Of a stretch of 64,000 bases of DNA, positions 44,004 through 53,406 are shown in pieces. This stretch comes from Rhodobacteraceae bacterium NBU2976 (GTDB lineage Bacteria > Pseudomonadota > Alphaproteobacteria > Rhodobacterales > Rhodobacteraceae), in assembly GCA_023630215.1 (NCBI GenBank), contig JALPRQ010000001.1, positions 1,302,001 through 1,366,000 of the forward strand, read 5' to 3'. A model generated the notes under the pieces. The model made no database searches. It was not told the DNA's origin and worked only from the letters and a program-made list of their open reading frames with translations. The number at the start of each line of letters is the position of its first letter. The first letter of the stretch is position 1. A program made the position numbers and the translations under genes.

Positions 44004-45098
44004 ATGGCACCCAGATACACCTCCATCGTGGCGGATTTGCCCTCGACAATTCCGTTTGTCGGGCCGGAAACGGATGAGCGCACCTTTGGCCGCCCTTACA
44101 AGGCGCGGCTGGGGGCGAATGAAAATGTGTTTGGCCCGTCACCCAAGGCGATCAAAGCCATGCAGGACGCCGCCGCCGATATCTGGATGTATGCCGACCC
44201 CGAGGATTACGACCTGAAAGGGGCGCTGTGTGCGCATCATGGGGTCGGGCGCGAAAATATCGTGTTCGGGTCCGGTATCGACAGCCTTCTTGGCGTGCTG
44301 GTGCGACTGCTGGTGGAACCGGGGACGCCGGTTGTGACCTCTCGCGGGGCGTATCCGACGTTTAATTATCATGTGAATGGTTTTGGCGGGCGGCTGGAAA
44401 CCGTGCCTTACCGGAACGACAAAGAGGATTTGGAGGCACTGCTTCAGCGTGCGCGAGAGGTTGACGCGCCGCTAATCTACCTTGCCAACCCCGACAATCC
44501 GATGGGGTCATGGCACGAGGCGGAGGGTGTGCAGTCCTTCATCGACATGCTTCCGGAAAACACAGTGCTGTGTCTGGACGAGGCGTATATCGACTACCGC
44601 CCCGACATTGCGCCTGCGCTGGATATGAACCGCCCGAACGTCGTCAGAATGCGCACCTTTTCAAAGGCTTACGGCATGGCGGGCGCGCGCGTCGGTTACG
44701 CGCTGGGCGAGGCGTCGCTGATCGGGGCGTTCGACAAGGTACGCGATCATTTCGCCATGAACCGGGTCAGTCAGGCGGGTGCGCTCGCCGCTCTGTTGGA
44801 TCAGAATTATCTGGCGCAATCCGTCGCAAAGGTGGAGACGTCCAAGGCCCGGATCGCCGATATTGCGCGGCAAAATGGCCTTAGCCCGCTGCCATCCGCC
44901 ACGAATTTCGTCACGATTGACGCGGGCGGTGATGGTGCCCATGCACGGGCACTGGTCGTGGTGCTGAAAGAACGCGGTGTGTTTGTGCGTATGCCATTCT
45001 CTCCGGGGGAGGATCGTTGTATCCGTATCTCGGCGGGGACGGACGCGGACCTTGATATCCTTGCCGACATTCTCCCCCAAGCGTTGGAGGCTTTATGA
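44004..45098 (+). CDS. PLP-dependent aminotransferase, HisC-like
   Basis: 364 aa from the ATG at 44004; ATG 43977 is in frame inside a hairpin loop. It is a class I/II fold aminotransferase: RLGANENVFGPSPKA at the N-terminus, YLANPDNPMGS, LDEAYIDYRP, the PLP-lysine region RMRTFSKAYGMAGARVGYAL, and the final MPFSPGEDRCIRIS. It resembles histidinol-phosphate aminotransferases, but it is the first gene of a ureide operon, so it more likely transaminates a product of that pathway. The substrate cannot be told from sequence. Its stop overlaps the next start (ATGA). Confidence 0.85.
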   Translation: MAPRYTSIVADLPSTIPFVGPETDERTFGRPYKARLGANENVFGPSPKAIKAMQDAAADIWMYADPEDYDLKGALCAHHGVGRENIVFGSGIDSLLGVLVRLLVEPGTPVVTSRGAYPTFNYHVNGFGGRLETVPYRNDKEDLEALLQRAREVDAPLIYLANPDNPMGSWHEAEGVQSFIDMLPENTVLCLDEAYIDYRPDIAPALDMNRPNVVRMRTFSKAYGMAGARVGYALGEASLIGAFDKVRDHFAMNRVSQAGALAALLDQNYLAQSVAKVETSKARIADIARQNGLSPLPSATNFVTIDAGGDGAHARALVVVLKERGVFVRMPFSPGEDRCIRISAGTDADLDILADILPQALEAL

Positions 45099-45979
45099 CA
45101 GATTACCCTCGCGACATGATCGGCTATGGGGCGAACCCGCCCAACCCGCGCTGGCCGAATGGCGCGCGCCTCGCCATCAATTTCGTCGTGAATTACGAGG
45201 AAGGCGGGGAGAATAACATCCTCCACGGGGATGCGGCGTCCGAGGCGTTTTTGTCCGAAATCGTCGGTGCTGCCCCTTGGCCCGGGCAGCGGCATATGAA
45301 TATGGAGTCGATATATGAATATGGCTCTCGCGCGGGGTTCTGGCGGCTGCATCGGATGTTCACGGCTCGCCAAATGCCAGTTACGGTGTTTGGCGTGGCA
45401 ACCGCGCTGGAAAAGAACCCAGAAGTTGTGGCCGCCATGAAATCCGCCAACTGGGAAATTGCCACCCACGGGTTGAAATGGATTGACTACAAGGATTTTT
45501 CGCCAGAAGACGAAGCCAAACATATAACCGAGGCCATTCGCATCCATACCGAGGTCACAGGTGAACGCCCCGCCGGAATGTATCAGGGCCGGACCTCCGA
45601 GGCGACGCGCCGCCTGACCGCCGAAGCAGGGTTCGAATATTCTGCAGACAGTTACGCGGATGAGCTTCCTTATTACGAAGACGGTCAGCTGATCGTGCCT
45701 TATACGCTTGACGCCAACGATATGCGGTTTGCCACGCCGCAGGGCTTCAATTCGGGCGAGCAGTTTTACACCTATCTTCGCGACAGTTTTGATGTGCTAT
45801 ATTCAGAAGGTGGGCGGATGATGTCCGTCGGGCTGCATTGCCGGTTGGCGGGTCGTCCGGGCCGGGCGGCGGCGCTGGGCAAGTTTTTGGAATATGTGCA
45901 GGGGCACAAGGATGTCTGGGTGACAACCCGCCTCGATATCGCTCGCCACTGGCGCAAAACGCATCCGGAGGGGGCATGA
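45095..45979 (+). CDS. puuE: Allantoinase, polysaccharide-deacetylase type (PuuE)
   Basis: 294 aa. It opens allantoin to allantoate without a metal-dependent amidohydrolase fold, using the NodB/polysaccharide-deacetylase barrel. Typical PuuE blocks are RDMIGYGANPPNPRWPNGAR, AINFVVNYEEGGENNILHGD, YEYGSRAGFWRLHRMF, EIATHGLKWIDY and MYQGRTSEATRR. Its ATGA overlaps with both neighbours place it in the ureide operon. Confidence 0.9.
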   Translation: MTDYPRDMIGYGANPPNPRWPNGARLAINFVVNYEEGGENNILHGDAASEAFLSEIVGAAPWPGQRHMNMESIYEYGSRAGFWRLHRMFTARQMPVTVFGVATALEKNPEVVAAMKSANWEIATHGLKWIDYKDFSPEDEAKHITEAIRIHTEVTGERPAGMYQGRTSEATRRLTAEAGFEYSADSYADELPYYEDGQLIVPYTLDANDMRFATPQGFNSGEQFYTYLRDSFDVLYSEGGRMMSVGLHCRLAGRPGRAAALGKFLEYVQGHKDVWVTTRLDIARHWRKTHPEGA

Positions 45980-46353
45980 ATATCGACGGCAAACTGAACT
46001 ATGTAGAATTTCATGCCAGCGACATTCCCGCGACCAAGGCGTTTTTTAAGACGGCTTTCGGCTGGGATTTCACCGATTATGGGCCGAATTACACCTCCTT
46101 TTCGGATCAGGGGCTGGATGGCGGATTTTTCAAATCTGACTTGACCACAAACGCCGACAAAGGCGGCGCGCTGTTGGTATTTTTCGCCAGCGATCTGGAA
46201 AAAACACTTGCCAAGGTGACCGGAGCAGGTGGCACCATTACCCGCCCTCCATTTGAGTTTCCCGGTGGGCGCAGATTTCATTTCCTTGACCCGAATGGCA
46301 ATGAATTTGCTGTCTGGTCCAACATAAGAACGACAGGGGAGGTGATTGACTGA
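45976..46353 (+). CDS. VOC family protein in the ureide operon
   Basis: 125 aa single-module VOC protein: KLNYVEFHASDIPATKAFF, FGWDFTDYGPNYTSF, and HFLDPNGNEFAVWS at the end. It overlaps puuE by ATGA and the next gene by TGATG, so it is produced with the ureide enzymes. Its role there is unknown; small VOC proteins of this type often lack a proven substrate. Confidence 0.85.
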   Translation: MNIDGKLNYVEFHASDIPATKAFFKTAFGWDFTDYGPNYTSFSDQGLDGGFFKSDLTTNADKGGALLVFFASDLEKTLAKVTGAGGTITRPPFEFPGGRRFHFLDPNGNEFAVWSNIRTTGEVID

Positions 46354-47171
46354 TGGCAAAATATTATTCCCCCAAAGGCGGATTGCCCCCGCAGACACAA
46401 CGCAGCGCCGACCGCGCGATCTTCACCGAAAGCTATGCGGTGATCCCGCGCGGTGTAATGTCGGATATCGTCACCTCTCAGCTTCCGGGTTGGGCGCGCA
46501 CCCGGGCGTGGATACTGGCACGTCCCTTGTCAGGTTTCGCCGAGACGTTTGCCCAATACATTGTCGAGGTGCAACCAAATGGTGGCAGCAATGATCCTGA
46601 ACCGGATGATCAGGCCGAAGCGGTCCTGTTTGTTACCGAAGGTAAATTGAAACTGACCTTTAACGATGCGGCGTTCACGTTGGAAGAGGGTGGATATGCC
46701 TATCTGCCGCCTGGGCTGAATTGGAATGCGCTGAACACGTATGACAGCCGGGTTGTGTTTCATTGGATTCGCAAACGCTATGAACCGCTACCCGGTGTGG
46801 CAGCGCCACAGCCATTTGTCATGCAGGAACAAGCTGTTACACCCAATGATATGCCGGGAACTAACGGAGCGTGGTCAACATCCCGCTTTGTTAATCCCGA
46901 TGATCTGGCGCACGACATGCACGTCAATATCGTGAATTTCCGGCCGGGTGGCGTGATCCCTTTTGATGAAACCCACGTGATGGAGCACGGTATTTATATC
47001 CTTGAAGGCAAGGCAAATTATCATCTGAATGGTGATTGGGTAGAGGTCGAGGCGGGCGATTTCCTTTGGCTTCGTGCTTTCTGCCCGCAATCCTGTTACG
47101 CCGCAGGACCAGGACCGTTTCGCTATCTGCTTTACAAGGACGTTAACCGCCATCCGAAGCTGAAAATATGA
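46353..47171 (+). CDS. (S)-ureidoglycine aminohydrolase, bicupin
   Basis: 272 aa. It hydrolyses (S)-ureidoglycine, the product of allantoate amidohydrolase, to ureidoglycolate and ammonia. Two cupin modules are visible: the first has FVTEGKLKLTFND and EEGGYAYLPPGLNW, the second HVMEHGIYILEGKANYHLNG and EAGDFLWLRAFCPQ. The N-terminus (RAIFTESYAVIPRGVMSDIV) is characteristic of YlbA/UGHY proteins. It is coupled to both neighbours. Some databases call this family bifunctional with allantoicase, a label I do not adopt. Confidence 0.9.
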   Translation: MAKYYSPKGGLPPQTQRSADRAIFTESYAVIPRGVMSDIVTSQLPGWARTRAWILARPLSGFAETFAQYIVEVQPNGGSNDPEPDDQAEAVLFVTEGKLKLTFNDAAFTLEEGGYAYLPPGLNWNALNTYDSRVVFHWIRKRYEPLPGVAAPQPFVMQEQAVTPNDMPGTNGAWSTSRFVNPDDLAHDMHVNIVNFRPGGVIPFDETHVMEHGIYILEGKANYHLNGDWVEVEAGDFLWLRAFCPQSCYAAGPGPFRYLLYKDVNRHPKLKI

Positions 47172-47638
47172 AGCTGCTAACCCCCGAACACCTGACGGCC
47201 GAGGCGTTTGCACCTTATGGCGAGGTGATCGAGACCGACCCCGCGACTGCCGTCGAAATCAATTCCGGGTTCACCACACGTTACCATGCGCTGGCGCAGG
47301 CAGAGGTCGGTGAAGGAACTGCCATTCTGTCCCTGTTCCACGGCCGCCCGCGCCCGTTGGAAATCGACATGTTGGAACGCCACCCACTTGGATCGCAAGC
47401 CTTCATTCCTCTTGAAAGCCGCCCGTGGCTGTCGGTTGTGGCTGATCGCGCGGAACCAGAAGCTGTCCACGTGTTTGCATGCACTGGCCAGCAAGGCGTG
47501 CAATATGCGACAGGCACATGGCATTTTCCACTGTTGGTAGGCAACCATCCGCAAACATTTCTGGTCGTTGACCGAAGTGGTGAAGGTAACAATCTTGAAG
47601 AAGTATATTTAGACGAAACAATTCTGATTAGTGTTTAG
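47168..47638 (+). CDS. allA: Ureidoglycolate lyase
   Basis: 156 aa, usual length. It splits ureidoglycolate to glyoxylate and urea. AllA blocks are TAEAFAPYGEVIETD, a LSLFHGRPRPLEIDMLERHP stretch, QAFIPLESRPWLSVVA, GVQYATGTWHFPLL and FLVVDRSGEGNNLEE. Last enzyme gene of the coupled ureide operon, overlapping the preceding gene by ATGA. Confidence 0.92.
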   Translation: MKLLTPEHLTAEAFAPYGEVIETDPATAVEINSGFTTRYHALAQAEVGEGTAILSLFHGRPRPLEIDMLERHPLGSQAFIPLESRPWLSVVADRAEPEAVHVFACTGQQGVQYATGTWHFPLLVGNHPQTFLVVDRSGEGNNLEEVYLDETILISV

Positions 47639-47646
47639 GGGGAATA

Positions 47647-48042
47647 ATGGCCGACCAAACCTCGAAAACTGGAATGTGGATTAAAATATCGGATGCCGAA
47701 TCCGCTCGTTACGCCATGCGTATGTCGGGTCTGTCGGCTTTCTGGCTTGGTGCAAACGGTTTGCTGTTCGCACTGCTTACGCTCATGCTCTCTTTCGGGC
47801 GCGGGATCGATATGGTTATGCTGAGCATCCTTGGAGGGATCGGGCTGGTGATGGTAATCGTCGCTCTCCTGATCCGGGGTGGTCATTTCTGGCTGGTGCC
47901 GGTCACTTCCGTGATCAGTGCAGTTCTGCTGGTAATCTCGCTGATCTATGGTAGCGGTTATCAGGCAATTGTCGTGCTCATGGCGCTGGGCCTTTCAATA
48001 GCTGGGCTTCGCGGTTGGATCTGGATGCGTCGGAAAACCTAG
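47647..48042 (+). CDS. Small membrane protein, four predicted helices
   Basis: 131 aa with no recognised family. Four hydrophobic segments (about residues 29-48, 55-77, 82-100, 104-120) and a short cytoplasmic-type N-terminus. It starts 8 bases after allA, so it is probably part of the ureide operon, perhaps as an accessory membrane protein. It ends 4 bases inside the convergent pucG-like gene. Confidence 0.7.
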   Translation: MADQTSKTGMWIKISDAESARYAMRMSGLSAFWLGANGLLFALLTLMLSFGRGIDMVMLSILGGIGLVMVIVALLIRGGHFWLVPVTSVISAVLLVISLIYGSGYQAIVVLMALGLSIAGLRGWIWMRRKT

Positions 48043-49217
48043 CGAAACAACTGGGCGCTTGCGGCGTCAATTGCCCCATCCCCATGCGCAATCCCCAAGG
48101 CTTTCATCCCGGCATCAACTGTCGCCAAAGCGCCTAACAGCATCGGTGGGTTCATATGACCCATATGCCCGATCCGAAACACATTGTCCCCGCCCGGTCC
48201 GGCAATCGACAGGCCAATGCCCAGTGTCAGCCCGGACTCACGTAGGCACCATTGCCGCAGCTCGGTCAGGTTTTCGGTATCGGAAACAAAAGTGGTCACC
48301 GCATGCGAGCGATCGTGGACAGCCGGGACATTCAGACGAACCGCGCCGCCGTCCGCCCAGCGGTCTGCCGCGGCCCAGATTGCTTCAGCCTGTTTCTGGT
48401 GGCGTGCCCAAATCGCCTCCATCCCCTCTTCCATCATCATGGTTAGGGCTTCATGCAAACCAAACATATGATGCGTTGGTGCGGTGCCCCCGAAACGTTG
48501 GTAGAAAAATTCCGGGTCGGTACGCGGCTCCCAATCCCAATAGGGCGATGTGGTTCGAAACCGTCTGGAGACGATCGAGGCTTTGTCATTGTGAAAGGTA
48601 AAACCAAGACCAGGCGGTGTCATGAGCCCTTTCTGGCAACCAGCCACCATGACATCGACACCCCAAGCGTCCATTTCGTGAACCTCGCACCCCAAACTGG
48701 CAATACAATCCACCATCAACAATGCGTCGTGACCGATTGTGTCCAGAATCTCGCGCAGTTTCGGAATATCGTTCGAGACAGAGGTCGACGTATCGGTCTG
48801 CACACTTGTCACGGCCTTGATCGCGGGATCGGCGCGTAAGGCATCTGCAACACGATCCGCGTCAAACCCTGTTGAAACACCAAAATCCAATAGCTCTACA
48901 TCAACGCCATAGCGCCGGGCAATTTCCGCCCAGCCCATCCCGAAACGCCCAGTGGCCAAAGCCAGCAATTTGTCGCCCGGTTCAAAAATATTCGCGACCG
49001 AAGCTTCCCAGACGCCATGACCATTGGCGATATAGACGGCCGGTTTTCCAACTGTTTGCGCGACGCGTTTCAGCATTTCCGTGATGTCCGACGCCATGTC
49101 CAGCAATGGCCCCTCGTAAATGTTTGGCGCAGCGCGGTGCATCGCATTTAACACCCGATCCGGAATGATCGAAGGTCCGGGTGTCATAAACAGGTCGCGT
49201 CCCTGGGAAAGTGTCAT
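48039..49217 (-). CDS. (S)-ureidoglycine--glyoxylate aminotransferase-like (PucG type)
   Basis: 392 aa class V aminotransferase: RDLFMTPGPSIIPDRVLNAM, YIANGHGVWEASVANIFEPG, LLMVDCIASLGCEVHEMD, and the PLP lysine in VMVAGCQKGLMTPPGLGF. The overall type is alanine/serine-glyoxylate aminotransferase. Its position facing the ureide operon suggests PucG, which transaminates between ureidoglycine and glyoxylate. A serine-glyoxylate function is the alternative. The frame extends upstream to 49301, but ATG 49217 gives the family N-terminus. Confidence 0.85.
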   Translation of the reverse strand: MTLSQGRDLFMTPGPSIIPDRVLNAMHRAAPNIYEGPLLDMASDITEMLKRVAQTVGKPAVYIANGHGVWEASVANIFEPGDKLLALATGRFGMGWAEIARRYGVDVELLDFGVSTGFDADRVADALRADPAIKAVTSVQTDTSTSVSNDIPKLREILDTIGHDALLMVDCIASLGCEVHEMDAWGVDVMVAGCQKGLMTPPGLGFTFHNDKASIVSRRFRTTSPYWDWEPRTDPEFFYQRFGGTAPTHHMFGLHEALTMMMEEGMEAIWARHQKQAEAIWAAADRWADGGAVRLNVPAVHDRSHAVTTFVSDTENLTELRQWCLRESGLTLGIGLSIAGPGGDNVFRIGHMGHMNPPMLLGALATVDAGMKALGIAHGDGAIDAASAQLFR

Positions 49218-49342
49218 TATGGTCCTCACACATGGTAGAGTAGGGTTGCCGCAAGCGATCGAAACTGTCAATTGACGAAGCCTATTGAGACCGCGCGGCA
49301 CAGTGCATAGGTTGCACGGAACCGTTGAACACAGGAGCCCTC

Positions 49343-51091
49343 ATGGCCAAAGAGCGCACGCATGCCGGAACCGTCGGCTATCGCCGATTATGGCGGGAAT
49401 GGCTGTCACGCTATCGTTGGCCGGTGGTTCTGGTTCTAGTTCTGATGGTGGTGAACGCCGTCGCTTCGGCAGGGTATTCCAAGGCGATTCAGCTGATAAT
49501 CTCGGCATATGAAAGTGCGGATTCGTCTGTGATCTGGTGGGGACCAATCGGGATCATCCTTATTTCGTCGATCAAGGGGTTTTCGGTCTATTGGCAGACA
49601 TTGACGTCGGAGCGGACACTGGGTCGTTTTGAAACCCGGATGCGAAAGTCGATTTATAACCGCTTGCTTTTTGCTGATCTCGCGCGATTGCAAACGGACT
49701 CGCCAGCCTCGCTGGCAACACGATTGACGGCAGATGTGGGTATGATCCGAAGTTCGTTATCGTCGATGCTGGGGGGGCTGTCGTCGATCCTGATCATCAT
49801 AGCGACAACAATCGTAATGCTGACCATTGATTGGTCGATCACGATTGTTTTGCTACTGGTGTTTTCCATGGCCGTTATTCCGGTGAATATGATCGGCAAC
49901 AAAATCAAGAAAATCACACGCCGATCACAGCATCAGCTGTCACAGATGAATAAAGACGTTGTCGAAGGTCTGTCCGGGATCCGTATGGCACGCACATATC
50001 AACTGGAAGAACATCTGGAGGGCACGGCCAACTCGATATTCGACGATCTGTTCCAGCTAAATTTCCGGATACAGAAATGGAAAGCCCGCATGTCCCCAGT
50101 GATGGAGATCCTGTCGGGCTTTGCGATTGCGGCACTTCTGGTTTTTGTGTCTTGGCGGATCACACGTGGCACAATCGCGGTTGCGGATTTCATGGGGCTT
50201 TTGACCGGGGTTGGCGTCATCTCGCAGCCCGCGCGGCGGATGGGCACGACGATTACGAATGCCATGCAGGGGATGGTCGCGCTGGAGCGAGTATTTGACA
50301 TTCTGGATTCCCAAAACACCATCGCCGAGAAAACGGACGCGATCTCGATTCAGAGGTCAACCGGGAACTTGAAGTTTGAAAATGTAGGCTTCGCCTATCC
50401 CAACGGATTCAAAGCCCTGTCTGATATCACCTTCGAAGTGCCTGCCGGAAAAAAGGTCGCACTGGTGGGACGTTCGGGGGCTGGAAAGTCGACCATTTTT
50501 AGCCTGATCCCACGCCTGTTCGACGTGACAGATGGCGCCATAACGCTTGACGGGCATGATATTCGGGACCTGACGTTGTCCTCACTTCGAGGGCAGATTG
50601 CACTTGTGGGTCAGGAATCGGTTTTGATGGCCGGGACAATTGCCGAAAACATCGGTTTTGGCCGGATCGACGCGGATCGTGACGCGATTCAATCTGCTGC
50701 CAAAGCGGCAGCAGCTGATGGATTCATTTCTGCATTGGAAAACGGCTACGACACCGTTTTGTCACCAGCTGGCGGACATTTTTCAGGTGGAGAGAAACAA
50801 CGCATTTCTATTGCGCGCGCGATCCTACGCGATGCGCCGATCCTGTTGCTTGACGAGCCCACCTCGGCCTTGGATGCAGAATCCGAGGCCGCCATTCGTA
50901 CAGCCCTTGCCGAATTGTCCAAGGATCGCACGACGCTGATCATTGCGCACCGGCTCTCAACGATTCTGGATAGCGATCTGATTGTGGTGATGGATGACGG
51001 CCATATCGTAGAGATCGGGACACATGACGAATTGCTGATCAAGAAGGGGCTCTACGCAGAGCTGTATCGCCTGCAATTTTCAAACGTCTAG
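49343..51091 (+). CDS. ABC exporter, fused membrane and ATPase domains
   Basis: 582 aa half-transporter from the ATG at 49343, after AGGAG. The N-terminal ~310 residues contain six membrane helices (ABC type-1 exporter). The C-terminal ATPase has GRSGAGKS, an ABC signature in FSGGEKQRISIARA and LLLDEPTSALDAES. It resembles MsbA-type lipid or drug exporters; the substrate is unknown. It converges with the glycosyltransferase gene, overlapping it by 4 bases. Confidence 0.92.
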   Translation: MAKERTHAGTVGYRRLWREWLSRYRWPVVLVLVLMVVNAVASAGYSKAIQLIISAYESADSSVIWWGPIGIILISSIKGFSVYWQTLTSERTLGRFETRMRKSIYNRLLFADLARLQTDSPASLATRLTADVGMIRSSLSSMLGGLSSILIIIATTIVMLTIDWSITIVLLLVFSMAVIPVNMIGNKIKKITRRSQHQLSQMNKDVVEGLSGIRMARTYQLEEHLEGTANSIFDDLFQLNFRIQKWKARMSPVMEILSGFAIAALLVFVSWRITRGTIAVADFMGLLTGVGVISQPARRMGTTITNAMQGMVALERVFDILDSQNTIAEKTDAISIQRSTGNLKFENVGFAYPNGFKALSDITFEVPAGKKVALVGRSGAGKSTIFSLIPRLFDVTDGAITLDGHDIRDLTLSSLRGQIALVGQESVLMAGTIAENIGFGRIDADRDAIQSAAKAAAADGFISALENGYDTVLSPAGGHFSGGEKQRISIARAILRDAPILLLDEPTSALDAESEAAIRTALAELSKDRTTLIIAHRLSTILDSDLIVVMDDGHIVEIGTHDELLIKKGLYAELYRLQFSNV

Positions 51092-51762
51092 CGGTATTCG
51101 GCGGCAAGCGTCACCGGGTCCGCCCCCAATTTGTAGCGTGTGACGAGCCGAAAGTTCCGCCAGGACCGCCGCCACCACCCTTGCTGGCGATATTTCCGGG
51201 CGCTGGTGACGATTGTCGAATCCAACCTCCGCAACCGCCCCTTCAGGGCTTTGGCGATTGCGACATCCTCCATCAGGGGAATAGGGGGATGGCCACCAAT
51301 TTTATCGTATAACGCACGACGGATCAGCAATCCCTGATCGCCATAAGGCAAACCAAATCGCGACCGGATATTCGCCCAACGGGCGACGATGCTTGCCGCC
51401 AGCGAGTCATCATCAAACTTCAATTGGAAATAAGCGGCGCGGTCGCGTTCCACCAGATGACGTTCAATTGCGCCTTGCCATCCAGATTGTAACACGCTGT
51501 CCGCATGCAGAAAAAGCAACCATTCTCCGCGCGCTTCTTTGGCTGCCGCTGCCAATTGTGAGCCACGCCCCGTCGGACAGGTCAGGAAACGGGCACCAAC
51601 TTCCTCGGCAATCTTGTCTGTGCTGTCCGTTGATCCACCATCGGCAAAGATGACCTCGGCCAACAAACCGTCACTGATGCCTTCGGCCAATGCCAAAAGG
51701 CAAGGCGCAATGCTGTCGGCGACGTTAAGCGTCGGAATGATTACACTTAGGGGTGCGGGCAT
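51088..51762 (-). CDS. GT2 glycosyltransferase, TIGR04283 type
   Basis: 224 aa. The GT2 nucleotide-sugar fold begins SVIIPTLNVADSIAPCLLAL, the metal-site aspartate region is IFADGGSTDSTDKIAEE, and GEWLLFLHADSVL is the second signature. The block RFGLPYGDQGLLIRR and IPLMEDVAIAKAL are typical of TIGR04283 proteins, often called arsenosugar-biosynthesis-type glycosyltransferases. There is no ArsM or radical SAM partner nearby, so that label is not evidence of arsenic chemistry here. It is divergent from ygfZ. Confidence 0.85.
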   Translation of the reverse strand: MPAPLSVIIPTLNVADSIAPCLLALAEGISDGLLAEVIFADGGSTDSTDKIAEEVGARFLTCPTGRGSQLAAAAKEARGEWLLFLHADSVLQSGWQGAIERHLVERDRAAYFQLKFDDDSLAASIVARWANIRSRFGLPYGDQGLLIRRALYDKIGGHPPIPLMEDVAIAKALKGRLRRLDSTIVTSARKYRQQGWWRRSWRNFRLVTRYKLGADPVTLAAEYR

Positions 51763-51824
51763 GTTCGGTCTTGTTCTTGGGCGGTTTCGCCCCGATATAT
51801 ACTACAAAACCCCTGAGAGGCCAC

Positions 51825-52556
51825 ATGTCGCGCAAAATCCTTGCAATTACCGGTGCAGACCACGTTGATTTTCTGGATAACCTGGTCAGCAATTCCGTCG
51901 CAAAGCTGACCGATGGACCGGTTTACGCCGCACTGTTGACGCCACAAGGTAAATATCTAGCGGATTTCATTCTGTCGGCGGCAAATGACGCGATCCTGCT
52001 CGACGTTGACGCAGCCTTGGCGCCTGCACTGATGCAGCGACTGGCGATGTATAAGCTGCGCGCCGATGTACAAATTGCCGAAACCGATTTAAAAGCGATC
52101 CGTGGACAAGGTGAGCCGCCCAAAGGTGCATTTCTCGATCCCCGAAATCCTGCACTGGGTTGGGTGTGTTACGGGAACGGCGAAAGCGAGATCAGCGAGA
52201 CGGAATGGACCGCTTTGCGCGTTCAACACATGATCCCCGAGAGCGGGATAGAACTTATCCCCAATGATACCTACATCCTCGAAGCTGGGTTCGAACGTCT
52301 GAACGGCGTTGATTTTCGTAAAGGCTGCTATGTCGGGCAGGAAGTCACCGCGCGCATGAAGCACAAGACCGAGCTGAAAAAGGGGATGGTGCGCGTCCAC
52401 TTGTCGGCAGAGGTCCCGGTGGGAACCGAAATAAAGGCAAACGAGAAATCGGTTGGCACTGTGTTCAGCCAGTCAAACGGGCAGGGGATTGCCTATGTCC
52501 GGTTTGACCGCACGGACGGCGCAATGGTCGCAGATGGGGCCAACGTTACACTTTAA
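51825..52556 (+). CDS. ygfZ: Folate-binding YgfZ/CAF17-like protein
   Basis: 243 aa from the ATG at 51825. It is a GcvT-fold protein that helps Fe-S cluster insertion or repair. The family signature KGCYVGQEVTARMKHK lies around residues 167-182. Its N-terminus (DFLDNLVSNSVAKL, YAALLTPQGKYLADF) is also typical. It converges with the inositol-phosphatase gene, overlapping it by 4 bases. Confidence 0.9.
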   Translation: MSRKILAITGADHVDFLDNLVSNSVAKLTDGPVYAALLTPQGKYLADFILSAANDAILLDVDAALAPALMQRLAMYKLRADVQIAETDLKAIRGQGEPPKGAFLDPRNPALGWVCYGNGESEISETEWTALRVQHMIPESGIELIPNDTYILEAGFERLNGVDFRKGCYVGQEVTARMKHKTELKKGMVRVHLSAEVPVGTEIKANEKSVGTVFSQSNGQGIAYVRFDRTDGAMVADGANVTL

Positions 52557-53344
52557 CGATTGCGCAGCAGTTTCGCGAACTTGTCGAAGATCACTTCGCC
52601 TGCGCAGATGATCTCGCCGGTTTCCAAGGGGTTGGATTCTGGCGTCATGCCTTCGACCAGCGCGCCAGCCTCGCGCACAATCAGCAAACCCGCCGCGATA
52701 TCCCATGCTTTCAGATGTCGTTCCCAGAACCCGTCAAAGCGGCCTGCCGCGACATAAGCCAAATCCAGTGCTGCCGCACCCAAGCGCCGCACACCGGCGC
52801 AGGTCGGCAGCACCAAAGCCAGATCTTTAAGCGAATCGGAAAGGTCGGCTCGACCCGCAAATGGCAGGCCAGTCGCAAAGATCATCTCGGTCATCTCGCG
52901 GCGTCCGGACACACGCATCCGGCGGTCATTCATCCAGGCACCTTCGCCCTTTTCGGCCCAGAACAGCTCGTCTTTGATGGGGTCATAGATCACGCCTGCG
53001 ACGATCTCACCCTTGTGTTCAAGCGCAATGGACACCGCCCAGTGCGGCAGACCGTGCAGGAAGTTCGTGGTTCCGTCCAATGGATCCACAATCCAGCGGC
53101 GTGTTGGATCGGTTCCTGTGATTTCGGTCGATTCCTCGCCAAGGAATCCATAGTTGGGACGCGCGTCCATCAGAGTTTCGCGAATGGTCCGTTCGGCTTT
53201 CGTGTCTGCCTTGGACACAAAATCTCCGGCTGACTTGACCGAAACCTGTAGATTTTCCACCTCGTTGAAATCGTGCACCAACGTGCGCCCGGCAGCACGC
53301 GCCGCTTTCATCATCAGATTAAGATTGGCAGAACCACGGGCCAT
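52553..53344 (-). CDS. Inositol monophosphatase family protein (SuhB-like)
   Basis: 263 aa. Metal-dependent sugar-phosphatase motifs are FLGEESTEITG (Glu of the first metal site), WIVDPLDGTTNFLHGLPHWA (motif DPxDGT) and LKAWDIAAGLLIVREAGA. It probably dephosphorylates inositol-1-phosphate; in bacteria SuhB also affects rRNA transcription. The frame extends to 53374, but MARGSANLN at 53344 fits the family. Confidence 0.92.
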   Translation of the reverse strand: MARGSANLNLMMKAARAAGRTLVHDFNEVENLQVSVKSAGDFVSKADTKAERTIRETLMDARPNYGFLGEESTEITGTDPTRRWIVDPLDGTTNFLHGLPHWAVSIALEHKGEIVAGVIYDPIKDELFWAEKGEGAWMNDRRMRVSGRREMTEMIFATGLPFAGRADLSDSLKDLALVLPTCAGVRRLGAAALDLAYVAAGRFDGFWERHLKAWDIAAGLLIVREAGALVEGMTPESNPLETGEIICAGEVIFDKFAKLLRNR

Positions 53345-53406
53345 GTCATCACCTTTGGAAAAATCAGGGCGCACCTATAGGGGGTTTCGCGGCAAAGGCC
53401 AAGGGG

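Noticed and set aside
51088-51762. Arsenosugar biosynthesis label for the GT2 protein
   Set aside because: The label comes from the family name only; no arsenic-related gene is nearby.
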